A stretch of 26,164 bases of DNA from DATAYF01 sp036272735 (GCA_036272735.1 DATAYF010000426.1:1-26164); one strand, 5' to 3'. Shown: positions 1 through 7,633, counted from the first letter of the stretch. Translations and numbers: made by a program. The notes: generated by a model from the letters alone, not told the origin.

Positions 1-314
1 ACTACCACAAGGAGCAGCAAGCCACAGGTACAGACAAACCAATCATCGAATTCCATCATATTCCTCCCTTCCAGACCCAACCTCAAGGCCACCATATTCT
101 GCGGCGATTACGAGAACGCCTCTATTCTCAAGATACATCACGGCATAAAGCGTTATTATATATATGCGAATAATCCATGCAGGAAAAAGCATAGCCGCGA
201 TATTGACGGATATCGAACCTCTTTGCAAAGAGGTTCGATATCCGTCAATATCGCGGCTACAAAACTCTAGCGGAACCATCTATTGGTCTCTAGAAATCTC
301 GATGGCCTTTGACG
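1..314. other. Gene-poor window edge with possible decayed minus-strand ORF
   Basis: No convincing gene is seen before the aldehyde dehydrogenase stop codon. A minus-strand reading frame (279 to 43) gives a 78-residue product whose second half (residues including YLENRGVLVIAAEYGGLEVG) looks protein-like, but its first part is encoded by the large palindrome and I do not recognise a family. It may be the end of a gene broken by the palindrome. Confidence 0.35.
192..259. repeat. Perfect 68-bp palindrome without spacer
   Basis: Every base from 192 to 225 pairs with its partner from 259 back to 226, giving two 34-bp arms with no loop; the centre is CTTTGCAAAG. Pairing stops abruptly on both sides (A191 against C260). 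It is not followed by a T-run and does not look like a normal intrinsic terminator. It lies about 55 bp beyond the 3' end of the aldehyde dehydrogenase gene, so it could act as a terminator or cruciform, or be a foldback duplication. An assembly foldback artefact cannot be excluded from sequence alone. Confidence 0.95.
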
Positions 315-2069
315 TTATCCCTTCAACGCACTCCATATCATTGCGGGAACTTTAGCAGGCGATGGAGCGGCCTCGAAGGCTACCATTTTGGGGAAGAGCT
401 TGCTGGCAGCACGTCCTTGTAAGGCGAACCAGGGCGGTTTGGGCATACTACGGAACGGAGCGCGCAGGACCGATTTTTGAGCATGCGCGAACATCGATGT
501 ATTGTGTACGACACCAGTACCAGACTGAATATCATTGATGGCGTGGCCGGGGAACGCACCCCACGTCGTTGCCACCAGCACAAAGTTGGCACCAGCCCAA
601 TAGTTGACGCCGATTGAGCCATAGCGCAAATTCGCCACTGCCTGTTCCAATGCCGCCGCCACTGCTGGATCTTTTAACGTGGTGGGATGAATCAAGATGG
701 TGGCGTTGAGCGAACCCCAAAGCTGGTTGTTACAAAAATCAACCGCTCGCTCTACATAGGCTGCCGTATCGGTCACGTCGAGCGCCGTTTCCGCGAAGAG
801 CCCACAAAAAGCTTCGGTGGTGAAACAGATATCGTCACGGTGTTGCGCATCAACACCAGCAATCAACGTCCAGGGCAATTGCTCACCACTCCCGACGTCG
901 CCAAATTGTTCAGCATCGGGATGCGCTTGCACAAACGCTTGCTGACGTGCCTGCGCGCCGGGATAGTAAGCTTTGCGGGCAGGAACTTGTGTCAGGATCT
1001 GACGGATATGCTGTAACAGCGGCTCTCTCTGTGACCACGATGCTTGTTGGATGATCACGCGGGTCGCGTTACAATTGAAGCCAGCGTTGTTGGTGAGCAT
1101 GCTGGCAATGTGCTCCGCCTGGTACGCAATGTCGCCTTCGTTCCAGGGGCCAGGCACGACGATCACCGGACTGACGTTGCCGAGTTCGCCGGTAATACGT
1201 TTGCTGAGCAGTGGTTGATTGTGTGCCTTGCGTTCTGCTCCTTCAGTACCGCTCCCAAAGACGATGGCATCGAAGGTTTTGTCTGAGCCGGTAATATGAA
1301 TTTCGTCGATGCTCGGCTGATTGCAAAGATACGCTCCCTCTGCGGCCCCACCGTAAGCAAGGCGCAAGTATCCGGCTTCCACCAGAGCGCGAAAGCTCTC
1401 GGCAATCAACGGGCCAAGGTAGGCGTTGACGGGATTGGCTTTATACATTACTACCTGGTCTTCGACGAACAATTTATACAAAATATCCATCGGGCCGATG
1501 CTGGCGACGTTTCCGGCTCCCAGCACAAGCGCAACCTTGCCGTCATGTTGCTTGTTCTGATAGCATACCGCCTGCGTCTGTGGGAGGGTCTCGGCGCTGA
1601 CTCCGGGTTGCATCCAAATCTCGGCACTGATGCCGCTGAAGAACAGGCGGTCATAGCTGGTCTGCGGAAATACTTGCGCGGCTACCTGCTGATTGGGCAG
1701 CGTTTTCACCGGGCCTGGAATACGCGGTCGCCCATAGGTTTCAATATCAATCAGCGCTTGACGCAACAGGCGTAGGTTCTTCACTACCGGCCATGCGCCC
1801 GCCATCCACTCTTCACCCGCAATGCTCGCATCAGCGCTCATCCCTTTGGCCTCAAGACTGGCCGTGACCCAGCGGGGAGCGACAGCCACGAAATTGCTGA
1901 TCAGTTGCTCCAATAATGCTATGCGCTGCTGAACTGACACGCGTACCCACTCGTCTTTGTGCGCTTGCAGGTCTTGTAGCGCGTGCTCCATTTCCTCTTG
2001 CGTCGTTGCTGCGATACTCTCCGTGATCGCTGGAAATTGCGGTGCTCCCTGGTTCATTCCTATAGCCAT
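315..2069 (-). CDS. Aldehyde dehydrogenase family protein (584 aa)
   Basis: This is an NAD(P)-dependent aldehyde dehydrogenase superfamily member, expected to oxidise an aldehyde to its acid in the cytoplasm, or to act as an acyl-CoA reductase; the substrate cannot be read from sequence. The catalytic cysteine is in GFNCNATR (Cys333) and the general-base glutamate in GELGN (Glu295). A dinucleotide-fold stretch GAGNVASIGP lies at 184-193, with the HITGS motif at 258-262. At 584 residues it is longer than the usual 480-500. The extra length is partly an N-terminal helical extension and a C-terminal tail containing PKPPWF and FEAAPSP, features I associate with a long ALDH subgroup in actinobacteria and relatives. 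The start at 2069 is supported by AGGAGG eight bases upstream. It is monocistronic, with a gene-free stretch on its 5' side. Confidence 0.9.
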   Translation of the reverse strand: MAIGMNQGAPQFPAITESIAATTQEEMEHALQDLQAHKDEWVRVSVQQRIALLEQLISNFVAVAPRWVTASLEAKGMSADASIAGEEWMAGAWPVVKNLRLLRQALIDIETYGRPRIPGPVKTLPNQQVAAQVFPQTSYDRLFFSGISAEIWMQPGVSAETLPQTQAVCYQNKQHDGKVALVLGAGNVASIGPMDILYKLFVEDQVVMYKANPVNAYLGPLIAESFRALVEAGYLRLAYGGAAEGAYLCNQPSIDEIHITGSDKTFDAIVFGSGTEGAERKAHNQPLLSKRITGELGNVSPVIVVPGPWNEGDIAYQAEHIASMLTNNAGFNCNATRVIIQQASWSQREPLLQHIRQILTQVPARKAYYPGAQARQQAFVQAHPDAEQFGDVGSGEQLPWTLIAGVDAQHRDDICFTTEAFCGLFAETALDVTDTAAYVERAVDFCNNQLWGSLNATILIHPTTLKDPAVAAALEQAVANLRYGSIGVNYWAGANFVLVATTWGAFPGHAINDIQSGTGVVHNTSMFAHAQKSVLRAPFRSMPKPPWFALQGRAASKLFPKMVAFEAAPSPAKVPAMIWSALKG

Positions 2070-2173
2070 GAACGCTTCCTCCTATTGTGCTGCCAATCCT
2101 CTGTACCATACTTTTGCTACTGTACTGATTCCTTATACGGTTGAGTTGTGTGCTCTGTATACACAGCGGTTAT

Positions 2174-2182
2174 ATTGTAGCA
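2174..2182 (-). promoter_or_regulatory. Putative extended -10 promoter of the aldehyde dehydrogenase gene
   Basis: On the minus strand the bases read TGCTACAAT, an extended -10 element (TGnTACAAT). No good -35 hexamer is present, as is common for extended -10 promoters. Transcription would start near 2167 and give a leader of about 100 nt. Confidence 0.4.
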
Positions 2183-2323
2183 TTATCGAGCTGAAAATGC
2201 TGTTCGACGAATGTTGCGTTGGCGGTTAAGGAGCGAAGGTAGTAACGAAACTACTATTATAGACGTATCCCCAGTATTAATACCATATTGTCACTATTTG
2301 TAAACATACCATATACTACCTTG

Positions 2324-2378
2324 CCGAAGGACTGAGCGAGAGCCAGACGCGTAGCGTCGTTGTGCTTCGGAATAAGGA
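2324..2378. repeat. Structured repeat, diverged copy of the 81-bp element
   Basis: It begins CCGAAG and ends CTTCGGAATAAGGA; the CCGAAG/CTTCGG arms (2324-2329, 2365-2370) enclose a perfect small hairpin GACGC-GTA-GCGTC (2346-2358). The 13-base end TTCGGAATAAGGA and the internal CTGAGCG and GTAGCG blocks are shared with the two copies at 3304-3372 and 3385-3453, so this is a member of the same repeat family. Confidence 0.65.
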
Positions 2379-2554
2379 TCATACGTGCCTGCGCTTGCGC
2401 GCTCCCTCGCTTGACAGTGATGTTGTATGCTGTGAAAGGGACGATGACGCGCTCTTTGCGCTCTTTGCGCGCTATTACATTGCGCTTCTTTTCGCAAAAC
2501 AGCATAACATAATGCAGCAAGATAGAACTTCAAAACGAAACAAGGTAAAACAGC

Positions 2555-3316
2555 ATGTGTCATCCTGTAGATGATTCTGTAACTTATAATGATCATTTGG
2601 AACAGCAACTTGAAATGCCTGGCAGTGGCCGCACGATCCCCACCTATACCTATGGATATAAGCCGCAGGAACATACGCCAGCCGTTATTGTTGCGCATGA
2701 CATCTTTGGTGCCAGCCCATTCTATCGCGACCTGGCGCGTCGCCTGGCCCAGGCCGGTTTTGCCGCGTTCGTACCGGACCTGTTCAGTCGCGAGGGTGCC
2801 ATCTCCTCACGATCCATGGAAGCAGCTATGGAGCGGTCCAGCAGACATAGTGTTCCCACCTCTATCGCGGACGTGCAGGCCATTGCTGACAAACTGAGCA
2901 GCGAAGGGCGTAAGGTTGGCGTCATCGGTTTTTGCATGGGTGGAACGCTGGCATTCTTCGCCGCCTCGCGTGTCCCCAGCGTGCAGGCCAACGTCGTCTA
3001 CTACGGCTTCCCGGTTAATGCTCACCCTTCCAAAAATAAACCCGATAGCCCGATTGACGAGGTGGCGCAACTGCATGCCCCCATTCTGGGCTTCTTCGGT
3101 GCGCACGATACCAATGTCGGTCCCAAGAACGTCAAAGCATACGAGGCGGTTGCCCAAAAAGCTGGCAAAGCCATAGGTTTCACCATCTATTCTGAAGTCG
3201 GTCATGGGTTTCTGACCTTTGATACCGAGGGTCCGAGCGTCAAAGCCAGCCAGGAGAGTTGGGGACGCACGCTAGATTTTTTCAAAAAAGAACTTACCGC
3301 TGCTCCGAACGCCTGA
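2555..3316 (+). CDS. Dienelactone hydrolase family protein (253 aa)
   Basis: This is an alpha/beta-hydrolase of the dienelactone hydrolase family, soluble, acting on lactones or esters. The cysteine nucleophile sits in the elbow GFCMGG (Cys127), with the acid Asp185 in GAHDTN and His217 in VGHGF, giving a complete Cys-Asp-His triad. The segment around residue 48 reads AHDIFG where many members have HEIFG, so the glutamate that activates Cys in classical carboxymethylenebutenolidase is replaced by Asp. The length is normal. Chlorocatechol or other ortho-cleavage genes are absent, so a role in aromatic degradation is not supported by context. Its last codons and stop lie inside the first 81-bp repeat unit. 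The ribosome binding site (AAGG about 10 bases upstream) is weak, so the start is less certain. Confidence 0.88.
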   Translation: MCHPVDDSVTYNDHLEQQLEMPGSGRTIPTYTYGYKPQEHTPAVIVAHDIFGASPFYRDLARRLAQAGFAAFVPDLFSREGAISSRSMEAAMERSSRHSVPTSIADVQAIADKLSSEGRKVGVIGFCMGGTLAFFAASRVPSVQANVVYYGFPVNAHPSKNKPDSPIDEVAQLHAPILGFFGAHDTNVGPKNVKAYEAVAQKAGKAIGFTIYSEVGHGFLTFDTEGPSVKASQESWGRTLDFFKKELTAAPNA

Positions 3317-3453
3317 GCGCGCAGCACTTGTAGCGCTAGCCACGGCAGTGGCGTTGGCGTTCGGAATAAGGAGTTTACCGCTGCTCCGAACGCCTGAGCG
3401 CGCAGCACTTGTAGCGCTAGCCACGGCAGTGGCGTTGGCGTTCGGAATAAGGA
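3294..3453. repeat. Two tandem units of an 81-bp structured repeat
   Basis: Bases 3294-3372 are identical to 3375-3453 (79 of 79), a tandem duplication with period 81. Each unit can fold into a three-way structure. The outer arms TCCGAACGCC and GGCGTTCGGA are 3304-3313 with 3356-3365. Inside are the hairpins AGCGC/GCGCT (3316-3320, 3333-3337) and GCCAC-GGCA-GTGGC (3339-3352). The first unit contains the stop codon of the dienelactone hydrolase gene. A transcription-termination or mRNA-stabilising role is possible, but no T-run follows. Confidence 0.92.
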
Positions 3454-3483
3454 ACTTGCCTGATATGATTGAAAGGTGGCATT

Positions 3484-5850
3484 GTGATAAACGAACAGTG
3501 TATTCCCGCCGGTTTGGAACGACGGAAAGAAGATTATGGCTTAATTACCGGGCGTGCCAACTATGTGGATGATCTCAGGCCACCTTCCGGTCGACCACCT
3601 GCCCTCTACATGGTCGTCGTGCGCAGCCCATACGCACATGCCAGCATCACATCGATCAACTGCGAGGCCGCGCTGACCGTCCCTGGCGTGGTCGCGGCCT
3701 CCGCTGGTTCCGATCTCGTACGCGATCTGGCCCCCATGCGTGGCATGGTTCCCAAAGGTGGCAAGCAGCCAGACAGGCGACCACTGGCCGTCGATAAGGT
3801 GCGCTACGTCGGTGATCCTGTAGCTGTAGTGCTGGCTGAAAGCCTCTACGCGGCCCTGGATGCGCGTGACCTGGTCGACGTGGAGTACGAGCCGCTGAAT
3901 GCTGTGGCTGATCCCGATCAGGCGCTAGCAGCCGATGCCCCCTTGCTCTACGAGGAGTTCGGCTCCAACGTGGCTTTTCGCACGCATGGCGGTGGCGGCG
4001 ATATCCAGGCGGCCTTTGCCCAGGCAGATCGTACCGTGACGTTGCGCCTGGTCAATCAGCGCCTTGCGCCAAGCTCGATGGAGCCACGCGTCTGCATGTT
4101 CGATTGCGAGCCAGGCAGCGAACAACTGCACGCCTGGGTCTCGTCGCAATCAGTCTTTCAGGCGCGCGAGGTGCTGGCAAACGCGCTACACATACCTCCC
4201 GAACATATCGACGTGCACAACGCCGAGGTGGGTGGTGGCTTTGGCGCGAAGACGAATTTCCTGGGTGAAGAGGTCGCTGCCGCTGCTCTGGCGTGCCAAT
4301 ACAGGCGGCCCGTGAAGTGGGTCGAGGATCGCAGCGAGAACCTGCAAGCACAGACGCACGGGCGCGGCCAGATCAACTATGTCGAGGCGGCGTTTCGCAA
4401 TGATGGTCGTTTGCTTGGCCTGAAAGTGCGTACGCTAGGCGACCTGGGCGCGTTCCTCTCTGGCGTCACGGCCTATATTCCAACGGTTGCCATCCCGCTG
4501 CTGTGCGGTCCCTATCAAGTTCAGGCAGTGGCAGGTGAGGTCATCGGCGTCTTCACCAACAAGGTGCCGACCGCACCCTATCGCGGCGCTGGTCGACCCG
4601 AGGCGACCTATATACTGGAGCGTACCATGGACCGTATCGCGCACGAGTTAGGGCTCGATCCCGTCGAGGTACGCAGGCGCAATCTTATTCCGGCAGATGC
4701 TTTCCCGTATCATGCGGCAACGGGTATAATCTACGATAGTGGCAATTACCCCGCCGCCCTGGATCGTGCCTTGGAACTGCTCGATTATCGCGGCTGGCGC
4801 GAGCAGCAAGCGCAGCGCCGTGCCGCCCATGATCCCAAACTGTTGGGTATTGGGCTCGCGACGTTTATCGAGACCACCGGCGATTCCGCGGCCGCTCGCA
4901 ATCCCAATGCTCCCAAAGAGGCCGCGACAGTGCGTATTCGCCGCGATGGGAGCATCCTGGTGCAGAATGCCGTGGCCCACAATGGGCAGGGACATTTTAC
5001 AACCTTTGCGCTGATTGCTGCTCAGGTGTTTGGCCTACCTGGTTCGCGGATCGAGGTGCGCATGAACGACACGCAACTTCCCGGCTACAGTGTTGGCACG
5101 TACGCCAGCCGCGTGACGCAAATGGCCGGTTCGGCTGTCCATCTCGCCGCCGAAGCCGCGCGTCAGAAAGCTCTGAACGTGGCGGCACATGTGCTAGAAG
5201 CGGCCCCCGATGATCTGGAACTGCATCAGGGCAACGTGCGTGTGCGCGGCGTAGCCAATCGCGTGGTGTCGCTGGGTGAACTGGCGACGCTGGTCGAGGA
5301 ACAACCGGGCCTTATTGAGCATGAGCCACCCAATCCCGCCAATGGTGTTCCCATCGAAGGACTCGCCGCCTGGCGTTCATTCACATCGCCCGACGTGTCC
5401 ATCGCTTCGGGCACCCACATGGCTGTAATTGAGATCGAGAGCGAGACCGGCGATATCCACATTTTGCGCTACGTCGCCGTCGATGATTGTGGACGCGTGC
5501 TCAATCCCTACTCAGCCGATATGCAGTTGCATGGTAGTATTGCGCAGGGCATCGGGCAGGCGTTGTTCGAGGAGGCTGCCTACGACGAAGCGGGTCAAAA
5601 CCTAGCGGGTACGTTCATGGATTACGCCATGCCAGCCGCCGAGCAAGTTCCCATGTTCATTACCGACCACATCGAAACGCCCTCGCCCTATAATCCCCTG
5701 GGCGTCAAAGGCACAGGCGAAGCGGGCTGCCTTGCCGCGCCACCGACGCTGGTCAATGCCGCGCTTGACGCCCTTGCTCCTTTGGGTATCAAAACCATCG
5801 ATATGCCGCTGCGCCCCGAAAGGATCTGGGCGGCTGTGCAGGGTGAGTAG
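3484..5850 (+). CDS. CoxL-like molybdenum hydroxylase large subunit
   Basis: This belongs to the xanthine oxidase / CO dehydrogenase large-subunit family, which binds molybdopterin-cytosine dinucleotide and hydroxylates aldehydes, N-heterocycles or, in true form I CoxL, oxidises CO. Visible are the N-terminal RRKEDYGLITG start, GGGFGAK at about 250-256, PYRGAGR at 365-371 and the catalytic glutamate in GTGEAG (about Glu746). The active-site loop PYRGAGR matches form II (AYRGAGR-like), not form I AYRCSFR, so CO oxidation should not be assumed. Length (about 789 aa) is complete. No 2Fe-2S or FAD subunit gene lies beside it, which is unusual. I chose the GTG at 3484 because AAAGG lies seven bases upstream; an in-frame TTG at 3469 would add five residues. 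Confidence 0.9.
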   Translation: MINEQCIPAGLERRKEDYGLITGRANYVDDLRPPSGRPPALYMVVVRSPYAHASITSINCEAALTVPGVVAASAGSDLVRDLAPMRGMVPKGGKQPDRRPLAVDKVRYVGDPVAVVLAESLYAALDARDLVDVEYEPLNAVADPDQALAADAPLLYEEFGSNVAFRTHGGGGDIQAAFAQADRTVTLRLVNQRLAPSSMEPRVCMFDCEPGSEQLHAWVSSQSVFQAREVLANALHIPPEHIDVHNAEVGGGFGAKTNFLGEEVAAAALACQYRRPVKWVEDRSENLQAQTHGRGQINYVEAAFRNDGRLLGLKVRTLGDLGAFLSGVTAYIPTVAIPLLCGPYQVQAVAGEVIGVFTNKVPTAPYRGAGRPEATYILERTMDRIAHELGLDPVEVRRRNLIPADAFPYHAATGIIYDSGNYPAALDRALELLDYRGWREQQAQRRAAHDPKLLGIGLATFIETTGDSAAARNPNAPKEAATVRIRRDGSILVQNAVAHNGQGHFTTFALIAAQVFGLPGSRIEVRMNDTQLPGYSVGTYASRVTQMAGSAVHLAAEAARQKALNVAAHVLEAAPDDLELHQGNVRVRGVANRVVSLGELATLVEEQPGLIEHEPPNPANGVPIEGLAAWRSFTSPDVSIASGTHMAVIEIESETGDIHILRYVAVDDCGRVLNPYSADMQLHGSIAQGIGQALFEEAAYDEAGQNLAGTFMDYAMPAAEQVPMFITDHIETPSPYNPLGVKGTGEAGCLAAPPTLVNAALDALAPLGIKTIDMPLRPERIWAAVQGE

Positions 5851-5903
5851 AGTAGTTCCCGCTAATCTTTTCGGCTCACCAACCGAATTATCAAATTTAC
5901 CCT

Positions 5904-6071
5904 TTAGCCTAGAGCTACTCTTCTTGTTAGAAAAGACAACACAAATGTTCCGAGTACAAGGAGCAAACTCGGAAGGAAAAAGAGGCCGATACTGGGGAGC
6001 GTCAGAAGTGTAAACGCGACAATAACTAGGGCTGATATGCCAAGCACGATATGCCAAGCACTACTTGCCAT
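5904..6071 (-). CDS. Possible small two-helix membrane protein (55 aa)
   Basis: Reading the minus strand from ATG at 6071 gives 55 residues ending in TAA. Two strongly hydrophobic stretches (about residues 8-25 and 29-48) are separated by PSIG, and the C-terminus is basic (TRRVALG), as expected for an inner-membrane hairpin. I recognise no family. An in-frame stop lies two codons before the ATG and the ribosome binding site is poor. Codons 4-13 lie in a 14-bp tandem duplication that changes the frame. It may therefore be a decayed piece of a larger membrane protein instead of a functional gene. Confidence 0.3.
   Translation of the reverse strand: MASSAWHIVLGISALVIVAFTLLTLPSIGLFFLPSLLLVLGTFVLSFLTRRVALG
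6034..6061. repeat. Exact 14-bp tandem duplication
   Basis: GATATGCCAAGCAC occurs twice without spacer (6034-6047, 6048-6061). As 14 is not a multiple of three, it shifts the reading frame of the small hydrophobic ORF in which it lies. Confidence 0.95.
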
Positions 6072-6329
6072 CTCTTATCTTCGGTACGACTATGGAAGAC
6101 TGAACTGATAGCTCACCCCTTTCTAGATAAGGTGCACCTGTATCGAAAACTGGTTTGGGGGCTGGAAATGGATCTCCAGCTTCCTACGAAGCCATCGGTA
6201 GAGAGAAGAAACGCGAGAGGAGAGGATACTGAGAAGCGTTTGGCGAAACATCTCGCACAGCGCACTCCCCTCTCGCACAGAAACCGTAAGACATGAGGCG
6301 CAAGTACGTCTCTTTCTTCTTATTTTAGC
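6072..6329. other. Intergenic stretch without recognisable features
   Basis: Together with 5851-5903 this flanks the small membrane ORF. Short frames exist on both strands but none shows a ribosome binding site or family features, and no clear terminator for the CoxL-like gene was found. Confidence 0.5.
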
Positions 6330-6584
6330 CTAAGGCAGTACCATAGTGTAACAAACCGCTCCACCCTCCCAAGTATTAATGCTTCCAAATGTAGAGCCAT
6401 TGCCATTGGCGAGGACCGCATTGTTACTGTAGTACACATACGTCGATTGCCCGGCGCAGAAGATATTATTCTGCATCGTATCACCGGTCCACACCGCTGC
6501 TTGCGTGTGCGAATCAGAACCCCCACCAGTATAACCACTCCCCAATGTAGGGTCTGTCAAGTCTGTTGTGTAAGTAGCCTGCAA
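6330..6584 (-). pseudogene. Fragment resembling the C-terminal part of a secreted protein
   Basis: The frame encodes about 84 residues rich in Gly, Ser, Thr, Asn and Tyr with two cysteines (FCAGQ and VCYTM), a composition typical of extracellular beta-rich proteins. The only start is TTG at 6584, directly preceded by an in-frame TGA, with no ribosome binding site and no signal peptide. I read it as the 3' remnant of a larger exported protein whose 5' part is lost. No family is recognised. Confidence 0.4.
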
Positions 6585-6655
6585 TCATTTCATGCACGCT
6601 CAACATCATTTTAGGAAAAGGGAAACGTCCAGTATCTCCTTCTCATTGAGCGCTC

Positions 6656-7144
6656 CTAGCTGTGTGTCACCCATGCGCGCAGAGCGGGCATGTGATCCTG
6701 GTAGTGCTTAAACGAGTCGCCCGCGAAGAGTTGCCAGGGTACCCACTCTTCCGGCATGTGTTGGAAGTGATGGGGGTCGTTGAGGTCATCGTCGCTGAGC
6801 GTCTGTGCCGCTGCCAGCAGATCGGCGTAGGCTTGCTGCTCTTCGCTCAGGATCTCCTGCAACGGGCGCTCCCGGTTCTGCTGGTACACGATCTCGTTGC
6901 GCTCGTCATCAGAGAGATTCCACAGCTCAGAACCAGCCACCACATGTGTGTGCATGATCGGCACCATCTCACGCTCACCCGACATCACATGCGCGATGAC
7001 ATCTTTCACTGACCACTTGCCTGTTGCCCCTGGCTGGAGCATGCGCTCCTCCTCAACCTGTGCCAGCAGCTCCTCCCATTGCGCTCGTGTCTCCTGAAGT
7101 GTGTTCATGAACGTGGTCTTGTCCATCTTGTCCATCTTGTCCAT
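6656..7144 (-). CDS. ClbS/DfsB or DinB-like four-helix bundle protein
   Basis: This 162-residue cytoplasmic protein has the helical pattern of the DinB/ClbS-DfsB superfamily: WEELLAQV in helix 1, then PGATGKWSVKDVIAHV, a conserved region in which the His near residue 52 could bind metal, then YQQNRERPLQEIL, and a final HYQDHMPALRAWV helix. Functions in the superfamily range from thiol transferase to colibactin-resistance hydrolase, and none can be assigned here. The start at 7144 is supported by AAAGGAGA ending five bases upstream. The N-terminus MDKMDKMDK comes from a 9-bp triplet repeat, so three in-frame ATGs are available. It stands alone, transcribed away from the IS remnant. Confidence 0.75.
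   Translation of the reverse strand: MDKMDKMDKTTFMNTLQETRAQWEELLAQVEEERMLQPGATGKWSVKDVIAHVMSGEREMVPIMHTHVVAGSELWNLSDDERNEIVYQQNRERPLQEILSEEQQAYADLLAAAQTLSDDDLNDPHHFQHMPEEWVPWQLFAGDSFKHYQDHMPALRAWVTHS
7118..7144. repeat. Three tandem 9-bp units encoding MDK-MDK-MDK
   Basis: On the minus strand ATGGACAAG occurs three times in a row, starting at the start codon of the four-helix protein. Unit gain or loss would keep the frame. Confidence 0.95.
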
Positions 7145-7278
7145 AGCGTTCTCCTTTCATCCGTACGTAGCTGTCCATCTTGTTCTCTTGACCATAGCAC
7201 GAAAAGAGGTCATTTTCCATCCGCTTTGTGTGCTCTGCCTCGCTTATGCTCCTCGTTTCCTCGAAAAGATCAGTTTGA

Positions 7279-7610
7279 TTATGCACCAGGAAACCGTCCC
7301 GCACATTCAATGGCGAAGCGATTCAAAGCGGGCTTCCAGTTGTGAATCGGCATGGTCCACTTGCCTTCCAAGATTGCGCATGGAAAGGCGCGACGACCTT
7401 GTACACGGCCTCATCTGAGGGAAAAATGCGATGGTTGCGCGTCACCTTGCGTAGGGTCATGTTCACCAACCGGGTAGCATGAGTCGTGGAGATGGTCCTA
7501 CGGATGTCTTCTGAGAAGGCAAACAACGGGATCACGCGAGTCCAATGTGCTCGCCACGACGCGGCTTGTGCTGGGAGAGAGTGCATCCCACATTGGGGAC
7601 TTTCTTCTGC
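7279..7610 (-). pseudogene. Decayed IS256-family transposase, C-terminal part
   Basis: Minus-strand translation in shifting frames gives the typical C-terminal block of IS256/mutator transposases. About 7610-7575 encodes AEESP then WDALSPSTSR; 7556-7392 encodes WRAHWTRVIPLFAFSEDIRR, then TTHATRLVNMTLRKVTRN and FPSDEAVYKVV; the next frame gives KWTMPIHNWKPALNRFA and ends FPGA-stop at 7279. At least two frameshifts (near 7560 and near 7385) and loss of the N-terminal catalytic part show that it is inactive. No terminal inverted repeats were found. Confidence 0.8.
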
Positions 7611-7633
7611 TGTCTCCATCGTGCGTGAATTTG

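Larger units (their letters stand above)
2070..2554. other. Intergenic region between divergent genes
   Basis: I see no credible coding sequence in this 485-bp gap between the aldehyde dehydrogenase and dienelactone hydrolase genes. It holds a likely minus-strand promoter near 2174-2182, a structured repeat (2324-2378) related to the 81-bp repeats further on, and a 9-bp direct repeat GCGCTCTTT at 2449-2457 and 2458-2466. No clear promoter for the plus-strand gene could be assigned. Confidence 0.6.

Noticed and set aside
1296..1775. 159-codon plus-strand frame opposite the aldehyde dehydrogenase
   Set aside because: Shadow of a real gene; no start context or recognisable domain.
2294..2698. 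134-codon minus-strand frame before and into the dienelactone hydrolase gene
   Set aside because: It overlaps the repeat and the N-terminus of a supported gene, with low-quality composition and no ribosome binding site.
3469..3483. TTG start for the CoxL-like gene
   Set aside because: The GTG at 3484 has AAAGG at proper spacing, whereas the TTG lies before that site and has no clear ribosome binding site.
3484..5850. Annotation as true (form I) CO dehydrogenase large subunit
   Set aside because: The active-site loop is PYRGAGR, not AYRCSFR, and no coxM/coxS genes are adjacent.
5602..6057. 151-codon minus-strand frame over the end of the CoxL-like gene
   Set aside because: Half is antisense to the CoxL-like gene and the rest is the wrong frame of the hydrophobic segment.
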